DNA of 5,077 nucleotides from Patescibacteria group bacterium (GTDB lineage Bacteria; Patescibacteriota; Minisyncoccia; Phycocordibacterales; DATDWN01), in NCBI GenBank assembly GCA_030916785.1, contig JAUPVY010000047.1:1-5077 (forward strand), written 5' to 3'. This document shows positions 1-4,438 of the stretch, piece after piece. The notes under the pieces were generated by a model. That model was given only the letters and a program-made list of their open reading frames with translations. It was not told where the DNA came from and searched no databases. Every line of letters begins with the position of its first letter. Within the stretch, counting starts at the first letter, position 1. The position numbers and the translations under genes were made by a program.

Positions 1-30
1 TATATCAAAGCTTCGTTTAATGTCTTTCAT
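1..30 (-). CDS. 5' end of a gene running off the left edge (unidentified)
   Basis: On the minus strand an ATG at 30-28 opens a frame that stays open to the window edge and reads MKDIKRSFDI. Ten residues are far too few to identify a product. The start is supported by context. A TATACT hexamer lies exactly six bases upstream of the ATG, the same spacing and hexamer seen at the sppA start at 3301. Two terminator-like hairpins lie further upstream and would separate this gene from the one at 211-528. There is no Shine-Dalgarno sequence at a normal distance, which fits a leaderless message. The alternative is that this is a chance ATG and the edge is non-coding. Confidence 0.45.
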   Translation of the reverse strand, partial: MKDIKRSFDI

Positions 31-36
31 TATTTC

Positions 37-42
37 AGTATA
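37..42 (-). promoter_or_regulatory. -10 box of the left-edge gene
   Basis: TATACT on the minus strand (five of six bases of TATAAT) is followed by six bases and then ATG. Transcription would start at or next to the A of the ATG, giving a leaderless mRNA. No good -35 is seen at 16-18 bases upstream; the positions hold CCTTTC-like sequence. Confidence 0.4.
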
Positions 43-46
43 CCAT

Positions 47-63
47 GTTCGAACTCCTAGAAA
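47..63. repeat. GTTCGAAC-(T)CC(T)-AGAAA repeat, copy 1
   Basis: The palindrome GTTCGAAC (47-54) is followed by TCCT and AGAAA. A near copy lies at 2729-2743 (GTTCGAAC, CC, AGAAA), differing only by two single-base gaps. Both copies lie shortly before an A6-hairpin-T6 element (16 bases before A, 33 before C, measured from the palindrome). The copy here is also inside a wider inverted repeat, TATACC 39-44 with GGTATA 64-69. The palindrome resembles a tRNA T-loop, but no tRNA is present. Confidence 0.45.
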
Positions 64-70
64 GGTATAG

Positions 71-101
71 AAAAAACACCCTGACTAACAAGGTGTTTTT
101 T
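71..101. terminator. Hairpin element A, bidirectional terminator-like
   Basis: AAAAAACACC (71-80) pairs perfectly with GGTGTTTTTT (92-101) around an 11-base loop. The GC part is only four pairs, so the hairpin is modest, but U-runs exist on both strands. On the minus strand it lies after the terminator of the 211-528 gene and just before the promoter of the left-edge gene, so it could block read-through into that gene. It is the first of three hairpins of this type in the window, the others being at 597-626 and 2770-2799. Confidence 0.6.
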
Positions 102-102
102 C

Positions 103-151
103 ATGGCTCCGAATGTGGGCGGAGGTTTGTGAGGTGACTGAAGGGGGTTAA
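103..151. repeat. Tail repeat after hairpin A (copy 1)
   Basis: The 14-mer GCTCCGAATGTGGG (106-119) recurs exactly at 640-653. Similarity continues more weakly for about 28 further bases, to roughly 30 identities in 42 positions. Both copies begin just after the T-run of an A6-hairpin-T6 element. CTCCG (107-111) can also pair with CGGAG (120-124) in this copy, making a small stem-loop. The function is unknown; it could be the 3' part of a minus-strand small RNA, a remnant of a short gene, or a dispersed intergenic repeat. Confidence 0.5.
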
Positions 152-180
152 AAACAAAAAACCCACTGCAAGCAGGGGTT
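150..180 (-). terminator. Intrinsic terminator of the 105-aa gene
   Basis: On the minus strand AACCC and CTGC form a stem with GCAG and GGGTT (forward positions 160-180), with one bulged base (165) and a two-base loop. It is followed by TTTT, G, TTTTT down to 150. It lies about 30 bases after the stop codon of the 211-528 gene, the expected place for a Rho-independent terminator. Confidence 0.8.
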
Positions 181-210
181 TCCTGTTGAGTGAGTGCGGT
201 AGAGGGCTGT

Positions 211-528
211 TCAGCTCTCTGGATCTTGGCATGCAGTCATTAGCGCAGTAGCAAATTCAGAAGCGAATCCCATAATCCAGGGTCTACGTTTCCCCGTCAC
301 CTGAGTAATTGCTTTACGTATCACACCAAGATCTCGTGCCTCTTGTTCCGATGCGGCTTCCCAGTTGGGTTTATGTTTATCATGTCTTACTCCCGCAATT
401 CTTGAAAGCTCTTGAACACCGATAAGCTTATGAATATCCAAGAGTTTGTCTTTCGATAAGATCTTCGTTAGGAGGTTGTGTTTAGTGGGAAGACTGATGT
501 CAGCGTGGATTTGATGGTAGCGGTTCAT
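211..528 (-). CDS. Hypothetical protein, 105 aa
   Basis: I do not recognise this protein. It is predicted soluble, with no signal peptide or membrane segment. The first half is rich in His and Lys (MNRYHQIHAD start; H17, H33, H49, H52) and leucine-rich around residues 19-36. The second half has an acidic helix-like stretch near residues 57-68 (EAASEQEARDLG), a basic KRRPW patch near 80-84 and a small-residue segment, FASEFATALMTAC, near 88-100. An in-frame TAA lies 12 bases before the ATG, so the start cannot extend upstream. No Shine-Dalgarno sequence is visible. Support for a real gene comes from a consensus TTGACA on the same strand upstream and a good terminator downstream. It is a single-gene unit, divergent from the 582-aa gene. 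The basic patch would allow nucleic-acid binding, but that is only a guess. Confidence 0.7.
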   Translation of the reverse strand: MNRYHQIHADISLPTKHNLLTKILSKDKLLDIHKLIGVQELSRIAGVRHDKHKPNWEAASEQEARDLGVIRKAITQVTGKRRPWIMGFASEFATALMTACQDPES

Positions 529-562
529 CTGCGTGTCTTATTTTAGGTTCTTTTCTTTTATA

Positions 563-590
563 AGATTACTGATTTTTTTAAATTTGTCAA
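563..590 (-). promoter_or_regulatory. Promoter of the 105-aa gene
   Basis: On the minus strand a perfect -35 TTGACA (590-585) is followed, after 16 bases, by TAATCT (568-563), a weak -10. A better-looking TATAAA (562-557) is 22 bases from the -35, too far for a standard sigma-70 site. The leader would be about 30 bases. The -35 lies only six bases beyond hairpin B. Confidence 0.4.
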
Positions 591-596
591 CACCTT

Positions 597-626
597 AAAA
601 AAGCCCAGACAGTGCCGGACTTTTTT
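597..626 (-). terminator. Hairpin element B, terminator-like
   Basis: AAAAAAG (597-603) pairs with CTTTTTT (620-626), with a further CC/GG pair inside. The one imperfect position (C604, A619) is a C-A mismatch as plus-strand RNA but a G-U wobble as minus-strand RNA, so the minus-strand hairpin is the better one. No minus-strand gene lies immediately upstream for it to terminate: it sits in a divergent spacer just behind the 105-aa gene's promoter. Confidence 0.55.
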
Positions 627-637
627 ATATTTGTTTT

Positions 638-691
638 ATGCTCCGAATGTGGGACGAGGTTCGAGAAGTAGCGAGAGGGGTAGAGGTATAA
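638..691. repeat. Tail repeat after hairpin B (copy 2)
   Basis: GCTCCGAATGTGGG (640-653) is identical to 106-119, and the following bases stay related. On the plus strand the copy is an uninterrupted 17-codon ORF (ATG 638, TAA 689-691, MLRMWDEVREVARGVEV). The corresponding frame of copy 1 reads LRMWAEVCEVTEGG and then stops. Neither has a ribosome binding site. On the minus strand both copies share a different frame ending in NL-x-PHSE. I take it as a repeat and make no claim that it is translated. Confidence 0.5.
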
Positions 692-695
692 AATA

Positions 696-724
696 TTGAC
701 TTTTTTAGTAAAATGTGCTAATAA
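696..724 (+). promoter_or_regulatory. Sigma-70-type promoter of the 582-aa gene
   Basis: TTGACT (696-701) and TAATAA (719-724) are separated by exactly 17 bases. Both hexamers are close to consensus. Transcription would start near 731, leaving a leader of about 128 bases before the ATG at 859, far longer than for the neighbouring genes. Confidence 0.7.
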
Positions 725-756
725 ATAATCAGTTCTTTACATATAAAAAGTTAGAT

Positions 757-813
757 TGTTTAAGTAAGTTGCTTTGTTTGTAAAACTTATTAATAAAGCA
801 ACTTGCTTAAACG
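757..813 (+). promoter_or_regulatory. 22-bp hairpin in the leader of the 582-aa gene
   Basis: Bases 757-778 pair with 792-813 around a 13-base loop. As RNA the stem is continuous: 19 Watson-Crick pairs plus three G-U wobbles (757/813, 765/805, 776/794). It is not a terminator, since no T-run follows. The same bases can be read as DNA dyads, AAGTAA-G-TTGCTT at 762-774 and AAGCAA-C-TTGCTT at 796-808, with centres 34 bp apart downstream of the promoter, so a repressor operator pair is the alternative. A smaller stem, GGCCA 821-825 with TGGTC 830-834, follows. No known riboswitch class is recognised. Confidence 0.65.
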
Positions 814-858
814 CAAGCTAGGCCAATTCTGGTCGAAAAACAAAAAAACAGAAAGACG

Positions 859-2607
859 ATGAAAATTTTCCTTCAGATCTTGTGGACCCTTGTTTGGGGA
901 TTCCTTGGATACGCGCTGTTCTTGCCAGTACTCTCTTTCACCTATGGTGTCGGGGTGTACATATATGCGGTGGTCTACTTTGCGGTTCTTGGGTTCATTG
1001 CCCTGATCAACGAAGAATCAGGTGAAAAATTTGTCCATTTTGGCTTAGCCGTAGGTACATTCTTGGTGATGGTGTTGATCGGAGTTTTCGGTACTTGGGG
1101 TTTGATCAACGAGAGCTCCTACAAGAGCTTGATCGGTGAGATAACAATCGAAGAGTTCGCCGCAAATGTTGCCCCCATTTCACCCGAGCAGATGATAACG
1201 GTTGACCAAGGTATTGCGAACCGCATCGGCGATAAGGTTCTAGGTGAAGATCCAGGACTCGGTAGTCGTTGTAAGTTGGGTGATTTCTACATGCAGTCTG
1301 TCAACGGACAGCTGTATTGGATCGCACCACTGGTCCATTCCGGATTTTTCAAATGGAAAGGTAATAACGGAACTCCCGGTTTCGTGGTTGTCAACGCAAC
1401 AGATGAGCGTGACCACAGGCTTGTTACCAAAACTCCAGATGGAAAGGATATCAACATAAGGTACCAGCATGAAGCTTTTTTCGGGGACTATTTGGAGCGA
1501 CACCTGTATACAAATGGATACAGTGCGGTAGGGCTCACTGACTACACCTTTGAGGTGAACGACAGTTGGGAGCCATACTGGACCGTTACCGTCTACGACA
1601 CAGAGGTGGGCTTTAGTGGAGATGAAGCAAAAGGAGTTTTGGTCGTTGACCCCGCTACGGGTAAAATTGAAGAATACTCCGTAGAAGACGCTCCTTCATG
1701 GACCGACCGTATTCACCCCGAATCCTTTGTAAGGGAACAAGTTTACTACTGGGGTGATTACGTAAATGGTTACATCAATTGGGCTGGAACCGGTAAGCTC
1801 CACCCAGCAGATGGATCAACCGTTGTCATGGGTAGTAACGGTCACATGTACTACTATCTCGGACTGCAGTCTTCTGGGGCTGACGAGGGTACGACCGGAT
1901 TCATGATGATCAACTGTCGCACCAAGGAGGCTACGTGGATACAACAAGCTGGCGCGACAGAAGAGGCTGCACGCCGATCTGCGCAAGGTGCTGTTCAAGA
2001 GAAGGGATATATTGGCAGTGAAGGTATCACCTACAATGTGGGTGGTCACGCCACTTATGAGTTCCTTCTTAAGGATGGTGCTGGGCTTATGAAGATGATC
2101 GCGCTCGTCAACGTGTACGACCACAACATTTACGGAGTGGGAGTTGACCGACTGAGCGCTCTTCGTAACTATGCCATCAAGATGAACAGTCGAGGGAATG
2201 CCTCGATTGGAGGGGTTAGCAATCTTGAAGTGCTGACAGTTACCGGAAAGATCTCTCGATTCAATTCGGAGGTTTCAAACGGCAACACGCTGTACTATCT
2301 AATGGTTGAAGACCAGAGCCGTCAATTTTTCGGCTCGAGCTCTGTGTCGAGCGAGTTCTGTCTCAGTAAGGTCGGTGACCTAGTCACAATATCTTTCATC
2401 GAGGTAGAAGATCATGCTGAGGTTGAGATACGTAAGTTCGACAACCGTAGCATCAATCTGGTGAAAAACCCTGCCTTAGAAGTAACCATTGCAAGGCAGG
2501 ACTCTGTTGTTCAAAGGGTGGAAGACAAGAAGAGGGAGGTCGTCCTAGATAAAGACTGGGAAAAACTTTCACCCGAAGAAAAACGAGAACTGTTACGTAA
2601 GAAATAG
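859..2607 (+). CDS. Membrane-anchored PepSY-like repeat protein of unknown function, 582 aa
   Basis: Three hydrophobic helices lie near residues 5-25, 29-50 and 61-82; the charge pattern suggests N-in, leaving the long C-terminal part outside the membrane. Residues about 111-190, 236-275 and 325-425 resemble PepSY-like units, each with a short beta pair such as FVVVNATDERD, VLVVDPATGKIEEY and FMMINCRTKEATW. Residues about 456-527 (VTGKISRF to VGDLVTISF) look like an OB-fold beta barrel. The tail (554-582) is charged and helical. From memory, not from a search, the central region resembles large uncharacterised membrane proteins of Firmicutes; no function is known to me. Cysteines 138, 353 and 501 are isolated. 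The weak GAAAG before ATG 859 is the only ribosome-site candidate. The gene has its own promoter, structured leader and strong terminator, so it is a single-gene unit. It is visibly more GC-rich than the genes to its right. Confidence 0.92.
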   Translation: MKIFLQILWTLVWGFLGYALFLPVLSFTYGVGVYIYAVVYFAVLGFIALINEESGEKFVHFGLAVGTFLVMVLIGVFGTWGLINESSYKSLIGEITIEEFAANVAPISPEQMITVDQGIANRIGDKVLGEDPGLGSRCKLGDFYMQSVNGQLYWIAPLVHSGFFKWKGNNGTPGFVVVNATDERDHRLVTKTPDGKDINIRYQHEAFFGDYLERHLYTNGYSAVGLTDYTFEVNDSWEPYWTVTVYDTEVGFSGDEAKGVLVVDPATGKIEEYSVEDAPSWTDRIHPESFVREQVYYWGDYVNGYINWAGTGKLHPADGSTVVMGSNGHMYYYLGLQSSGADEGTTGFMMINCRTKEATWIQQAGATEEAARRSAQGAVQEKGYIGSEGITYNVGGHATYEFLLKDGAGLMKMIALVNVYDHNIYGVGVDRLSALRNYAIKMNSRGNASIGGVSNLEVLTVTGKISRFNSEVSNGNTLYYLMVEDQSRQFFGSSSVSSEFCLSKVGDLVTISFIEVEDHAEVEIRKFDNRSINLVKNPALEVTIARQDSVVQRVEDKKREVVLDKDWEKLSPEEKRELLRKK

Positions 2608-2655
2608 TCCTTATGAGGACTGGAGCCGTTCCGCGATGCGGAGCGGCTCTTTTTT
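2606..2655 (+). terminator. Strong intrinsic terminator of the 582-aa gene
   Basis: GAGCCGTTCCGC (2623-2634) pairs with GCGGAGCGGCTC (2638-2649) around a three-base loop, giving 12 pairs of which one is a G-U wobble, followed by six T. A smaller hairpin, AGTCC 2606-2610 with GGACT 2617-2621, directly precedes it, overlaps the TAG stop and could stack on the main stem. Confidence 0.92.
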
Positions 2656-2728
2656 ATGAAAATGGAAATATTTCAAAAGTACGATTTAAATAAATACTAA
2701 ACTGTTCGCTTTGGTCGAAAATAAAAAA

Positions 2729-2743
2729 GTTCGAACCCAGAAA
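2729..2743. repeat. GTTCGAAC-CC-AGAAA repeat, copy 2
   Basis: This is the partner of 47-63: the same palindrome and the same AGAAA, with CC in place of TCCT between them. Here TTCGAA (2730-2735) is also 18 bases before TATAAA (2754-2759), so it might instead be part of a weak plus-strand promoter reading into hairpin C. It is not a tRNA T-arm, since no acceptor stem or anticodon arm surrounds it. Confidence 0.4.
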
Positions 2744-2769
2744 CTGTGCTGTATATAAAGGCCCAAAAG

Positions 2770-2799
2770 AAAAAACAGAGCTATTTAACTCCGTTTTTT
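2770..2799 (-). terminator. Hairpin element C, terminator-like
   Basis: AAAAAAC (2770-2776) pairs with GTTTTTT (2793-2799), and GAG (2778-2780) with CTC (2789-2791). As in element B, the single odd position (A2777, C2792) is a mismatch on the plus strand and a G-U wobble on the minus strand. It could stop minus-strand transcripts from the 73-aa gene, which ends about 190 bases to the right and has no other convincing terminator. A minor role against plus-strand read-through past 2655 is also possible. Confidence 0.5.
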
Positions 2800-2804
2800 C
2801 TACT

Positions 2805-2903
2805 ATGCTCCCCTTAGTGGACACGTTTAGAACTCTGAATTGGGCTCAAATTAAAAGGGAATTAGAGTTTAGTAGAATATCTGAATTGGTTTCGTTGAAT
2901 TAA
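2805..2903 (+). CDS. Possible 32-codon ORF after hairpin C
   Basis: ATG at 2805, five bases after the T-run of hairpin C, opens a 32-codon frame ending in TAA at 2901-2903. The peptide starts MLPLVDTFRTLNW, has a charged middle (QIKRELEF) and ends in SLN. There is no ribosome binding site. The first seven bases, ATGCTCC, match those opening tail copy 2 at 638, and the first residues (ML-x-x-x-D-x-x-R) resemble that copy's MLRMWDEVR. It may be a short gene, the remnant of one, or simply part of a repeated intergenic element. I recognise no product. Confidence 0.25.
   Translation: MLPLVDTFRTLNWAQIKRELEFSRISELVSLN
2831..2869. repeat. Inverted repeat within the 2608-2988 spacer
   Basis: AACTCT-G-AATT (2831-2841) is the reverse complement of AATTAGAGTT (2860-2869) apart from the one bulged G, with an 18-base loop. 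No T-run follows. It lies inside the possible 32-codon ORF. The rest of the 381-base spacer is AT-rich and holds nothing else I can name beyond the terminator, the GTTCGAAC repeat and hairpin C. Confidence 0.3.
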
Positions 2904-2988
2904 GTCAGTTTGTTTATTCTTGGGCTTAGCTAAAAGCTCTTAGTATTTGTCTAAATATACATCTTTTTACTAACTTATAAATTTCTAC

Positions 2989-3210
2989 CTATTCTGAGTC
3001 TATATCTTCAGGAAGAGTTCCACACCACATCGCAGAGTTCCATCTATACTTCTTGCCCCCACATTTTAGGCAGTAATCCTGTTTCCATAGCTGATACCAT
3101 CTGTCATCACCACAATCTAAACATTTTCCCGCATAAAGTCTAACCATACCTTTTCGTGCTGGTTCTTTTGCCTTGAGGGCATATTTGATTCGTAGGAATA
3201 GTTTTTTCAT
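2989..3210 (-). CDS. Small zinc-ribbon protein, 73 aa
   Basis: Two CxxC knuckles, C30-LD-C33 and C47-LK-C50, are 13 residues apart, the arrangement of a zinc ribbon; each is followed by glycine (CGDD, CGGK). A fifth cysteine, C63, lies in MWCG. The N-terminus is strongly basic (MKKLFLRIKYALKAKEPARK), and aromatic residues cluster between and after the knuckles, so nucleic-acid or protein binding is plausible, but the exact role is not recognised. No membrane segment is seen. The start is supported by a promoter whose -10 ends six bases before the ATG; no Shine-Dalgarno sequence is present. The gene is divergent from sppA across a 90-base spacer that holds both promoters. Downstream the nearest usable terminator is hairpin C. 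Confidence 0.75.
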   Translation of the reverse strand: MKKLFLRIKYALKAKEPARKGMVRLYAGKCLDCGDDRWYQLWKQDYCLKCGGKKYRWNSAMWCGTLPEDIDSE

Positions 3211-3216
3211 AATTTA

Positions 3217-3245
3217 AATATATATTAGTCCTGATACAACTTCAA
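3217..3245 (-). promoter_or_regulatory. Promoter of the zinc-ribbon gene (leaderless geometry)
   Basis: On the minus strand TTGAAG (3245-3240), 17 bases, then TATATT (3222-3217), then six bases and ATG. Transcription would begin at about the start codon. Confidence 0.55.
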
Positions 3246-3265
3246 CTAAAAACTAATCCCCAGTT

Positions 3266-3294
3266 TTGGGTATTTTTGTTTTGACAGATATACT
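3266..3294 (+). promoter_or_regulatory. Promoter of sppA (leaderless geometry)
   Basis: TATACT (3289-3294) ends six bases before ATG 3301. A poor -35, TTGGGT (3266-3271), lies 17 bases upstream. A perfect TTGACA at 3281-3286 is too close to this -10 and would need a -10 inside the coding region, where only ACAAAA is found, so it is probably coincidental. Confidence 0.5.
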
Positions 3295-3300
3295 GAATCT

Positions 3301-4143
3301 ATGACAAAAAGAGCAAAAATACTAATCGGAATACTTCTCTTCCTTTTAATAGGTCTTGTTCTTTACTATTTATTGATATTAAGACTTGAGAGAGTCACTA
3401 TCTATGATCAAGGAACATACGATCCAGAAACAGGAGAGCTGTACGCAGATAATTCATGTAATGTTATTGGTATAAATTTGCATGGAGAAATATTTACTTA
3501 TGTTCCTTTAGAAAATGAAGAAGGTGACTACGCCTCAGGCGAAAATATAATAAGTGAATTACAGGAAATAGAAGAAAGTCCTGAGTATGAGAGTGTAAAA
3601 GCTGTTTTGATAGAGATTGATTCTTATGGTGGATCGCCTGTAGCCTCAGAAGAGTTATCTAATATGATAACGGATTACAATTTGCCAGTTATTGCCATGA
3701 TACGAGAAGGTGGTACTTCAGGAGCTTATTGGGTTGCGAGTGCATCAGACAGAATATTCGCGTCAAAGATGTCAGATATTGGAAGTATCGGAGTAACCAT
3801 GTCATATCTAGATGATTCAAAATTAAATGAAAAAGAAGGTTATACATGGAATAGCTTATCTACAGGAAAGTTCAAAGATTCTGGAAACGAACAAAAACCC
3901 TTAACCAAAGAAGAGAGGGCTTTATTTGAAAGAGATTTGAATATTATCCACGAAGAGTTTGTAAAAGCTGTATCTGTAAACAGAAACTTACCAATAGAGA
4001 AGGTTAGAGAGCTTGCCGACGGGTCTTCAATGCTTGGAGAAATGGCTCTTGAGCAGGGTCTGATAGATGAGATTGGCTCCTATAAAGAAGTTGAAGAATA
4101 TCTAAAGACTAAATATGATTTTGAACCAGAAATTTGTTGGTAA
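3301..4143 (+). CDS. sppA: Signal peptide peptidase SppA (peptidase family S49), 280 aa
   Basis: This is a membrane-anchored serine protease that cleaves leftover signal peptides. A basic start (MTKRAK) leads into one signal-anchor helix at about residues 7-28, placing the catalytic domain outside. The S49 fold is clear: IDSYGGSP at 107-113, then GGTSGAYWVASASD with the nucleophile S140, then SDIGSIGV at 158-165, and STGKFKDSG with the general-base lysine K192. The 52-residue Ser-Lys spacing equals that I recall for Bacillus subtilis SppA (S147/K199). The conserved end, ADGSSMLGEMALEQGLIDEIG, spans 239-259. The length fits the short single-domain bacterial form, unlike the double-length E. 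coli enzyme. Short-form SppA normally assembles into a ring; that is family knowledge. It stands alone, converging six bases from the end of the minus-strand operon, with no clear terminator between. Confidence 0.94.
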   Translation: MTKRAKILIGILLFLLIGLVLYYLLILRLERVTIYDQGTYDPETGELYADNSCNVIGINLHGEIFTYVPLENEEGDYASGENIISELQEIEESPEYESVKAVLIEIDSYGGSPVASEELSNMITDYNLPVIAMIREGGTSGAYWVASASDRIFASKMSDIGSIGVTMSYLDDSKLNEKEGYTWNSLSTGKFKDSGNEQKPLTKEERALFERDLNIIHEEFVKAVSVNRNLPIEKVRELADGSSMLGEMALEQGLIDEIGSYKEVEEYLKTKYDFEPEICW

Positions 4144-4149
4144 TATTTC

Positions 4150-4428
4150 CTAAAATAAATAGAAAGGAATAGAAGATCTGTACATTTTTTTATGGAAGTA
4201 CATACAAGATTCAATAGCCTCTTTTTTGCTTTCAAATTTTGTAATCGGTCCAGTTGCACCAAAAGCAGTGTGGTAATTAAATGGAACACCATCTGTGCTT
4301 GATTGGTGGTATCTGTATGTTGATTCACACATGTCCTTTGATAATGTATTTGGGCGAATTAAATACCAATAAAAGGTAGTTAGTATTAATGTTATTCCTA
4401 TCAAAAAAATAATTATATTTTTAATCAT
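4150..4428 (-). CDS. Small membrane-anchored protein with two cysteines, 92 aa
   Basis: I do not recognise the family. From ATG 4428 the protein opens with MIKN and one hydrophobic helix (about residues 4-24), followed by an exported domain of about 68 residues with C34 (DMCES) and C75 (ESCMYF), which could form one disulfide. It is rich in Tyr and Phe; the segment FGATGPITKFESKKEAIESC is the most family-like part. The frame is open upstream to an ATG at 4461, which would give 103 residues and a 23-base overlap with the upstream gene. I prefer 4428 because it leaves a natural signal anchor and a 10-base gap, typical of an operon. No Shine-Dalgarno sequence is seen at either. It is probably co-transcribed with, and may work alongside, the LprI-like protein. 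Confidence 0.65.
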   Translation of the reverse strand: MIKNIIIFLIGITLILTTFYWYLIRPNTLSKDMCESTYRYHQSSTDGVPFNYHTAFGATGPITKFESKKEAIESCMYFHKKMYRSSIPFYLF

Positions 4429-4438
4429 AAACTGTCTT

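Noticed and set aside
44..58. Minus-strand AGGAG, seven bases, then ATG at 46-44
   Set aside because: The frame is only three codons (Met-Val-Tyr-stop) and overlaps the -10 of the left-edge gene; too short to call a gene.
45..63. tRNA T-arm-like GTTCGAAC at 47 and 2729
   Set aside because: No acceptor, D or anticodon arms can be drawn around either copy; the match is limited to the palindrome.
1240..1503. Long minus-strand and alternate plus-strand frames inside 859-2607 (also 1816-2124)
   Set aside because: They lie wholly within the 582-aa gene, show no domain or start signals, and are explained as shadows.
830..2721. Shared 10-mer TGGTCGAAAA at 830-839 and 2712-2721, each followed by an A-rich run
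   Set aside because: Short, partly low-complexity, and without other shared context; could be chance.
2922..2939. Hairpin GGGCTT / AAGCTC as terminator of the zinc-ribbon gene
   Set aside because: Six pairs including a wobble and no T-run on either strand directly after the stem.
3281..3286. Perfect TTGACA just before sppA as its -35
   Set aside because: The matching -10 would fall inside the coding region at 3304-3309 (ACAAAA), whereas TATACT at 3289 is better placed.
4146..4169. Hairpin TTCCT / AGGAA between the convergent genes
   Set aside because: Only five pairs with a 13-base loop and no adjacent T-run; not a credible terminator.
4080..4328. Minus-strand frame across the sppA end and the 92-aa gene, and the plus-strand frame 4830-5069
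   Set aside because: Both overlap better supported genes in other frames and have no promoter or recognisable product.
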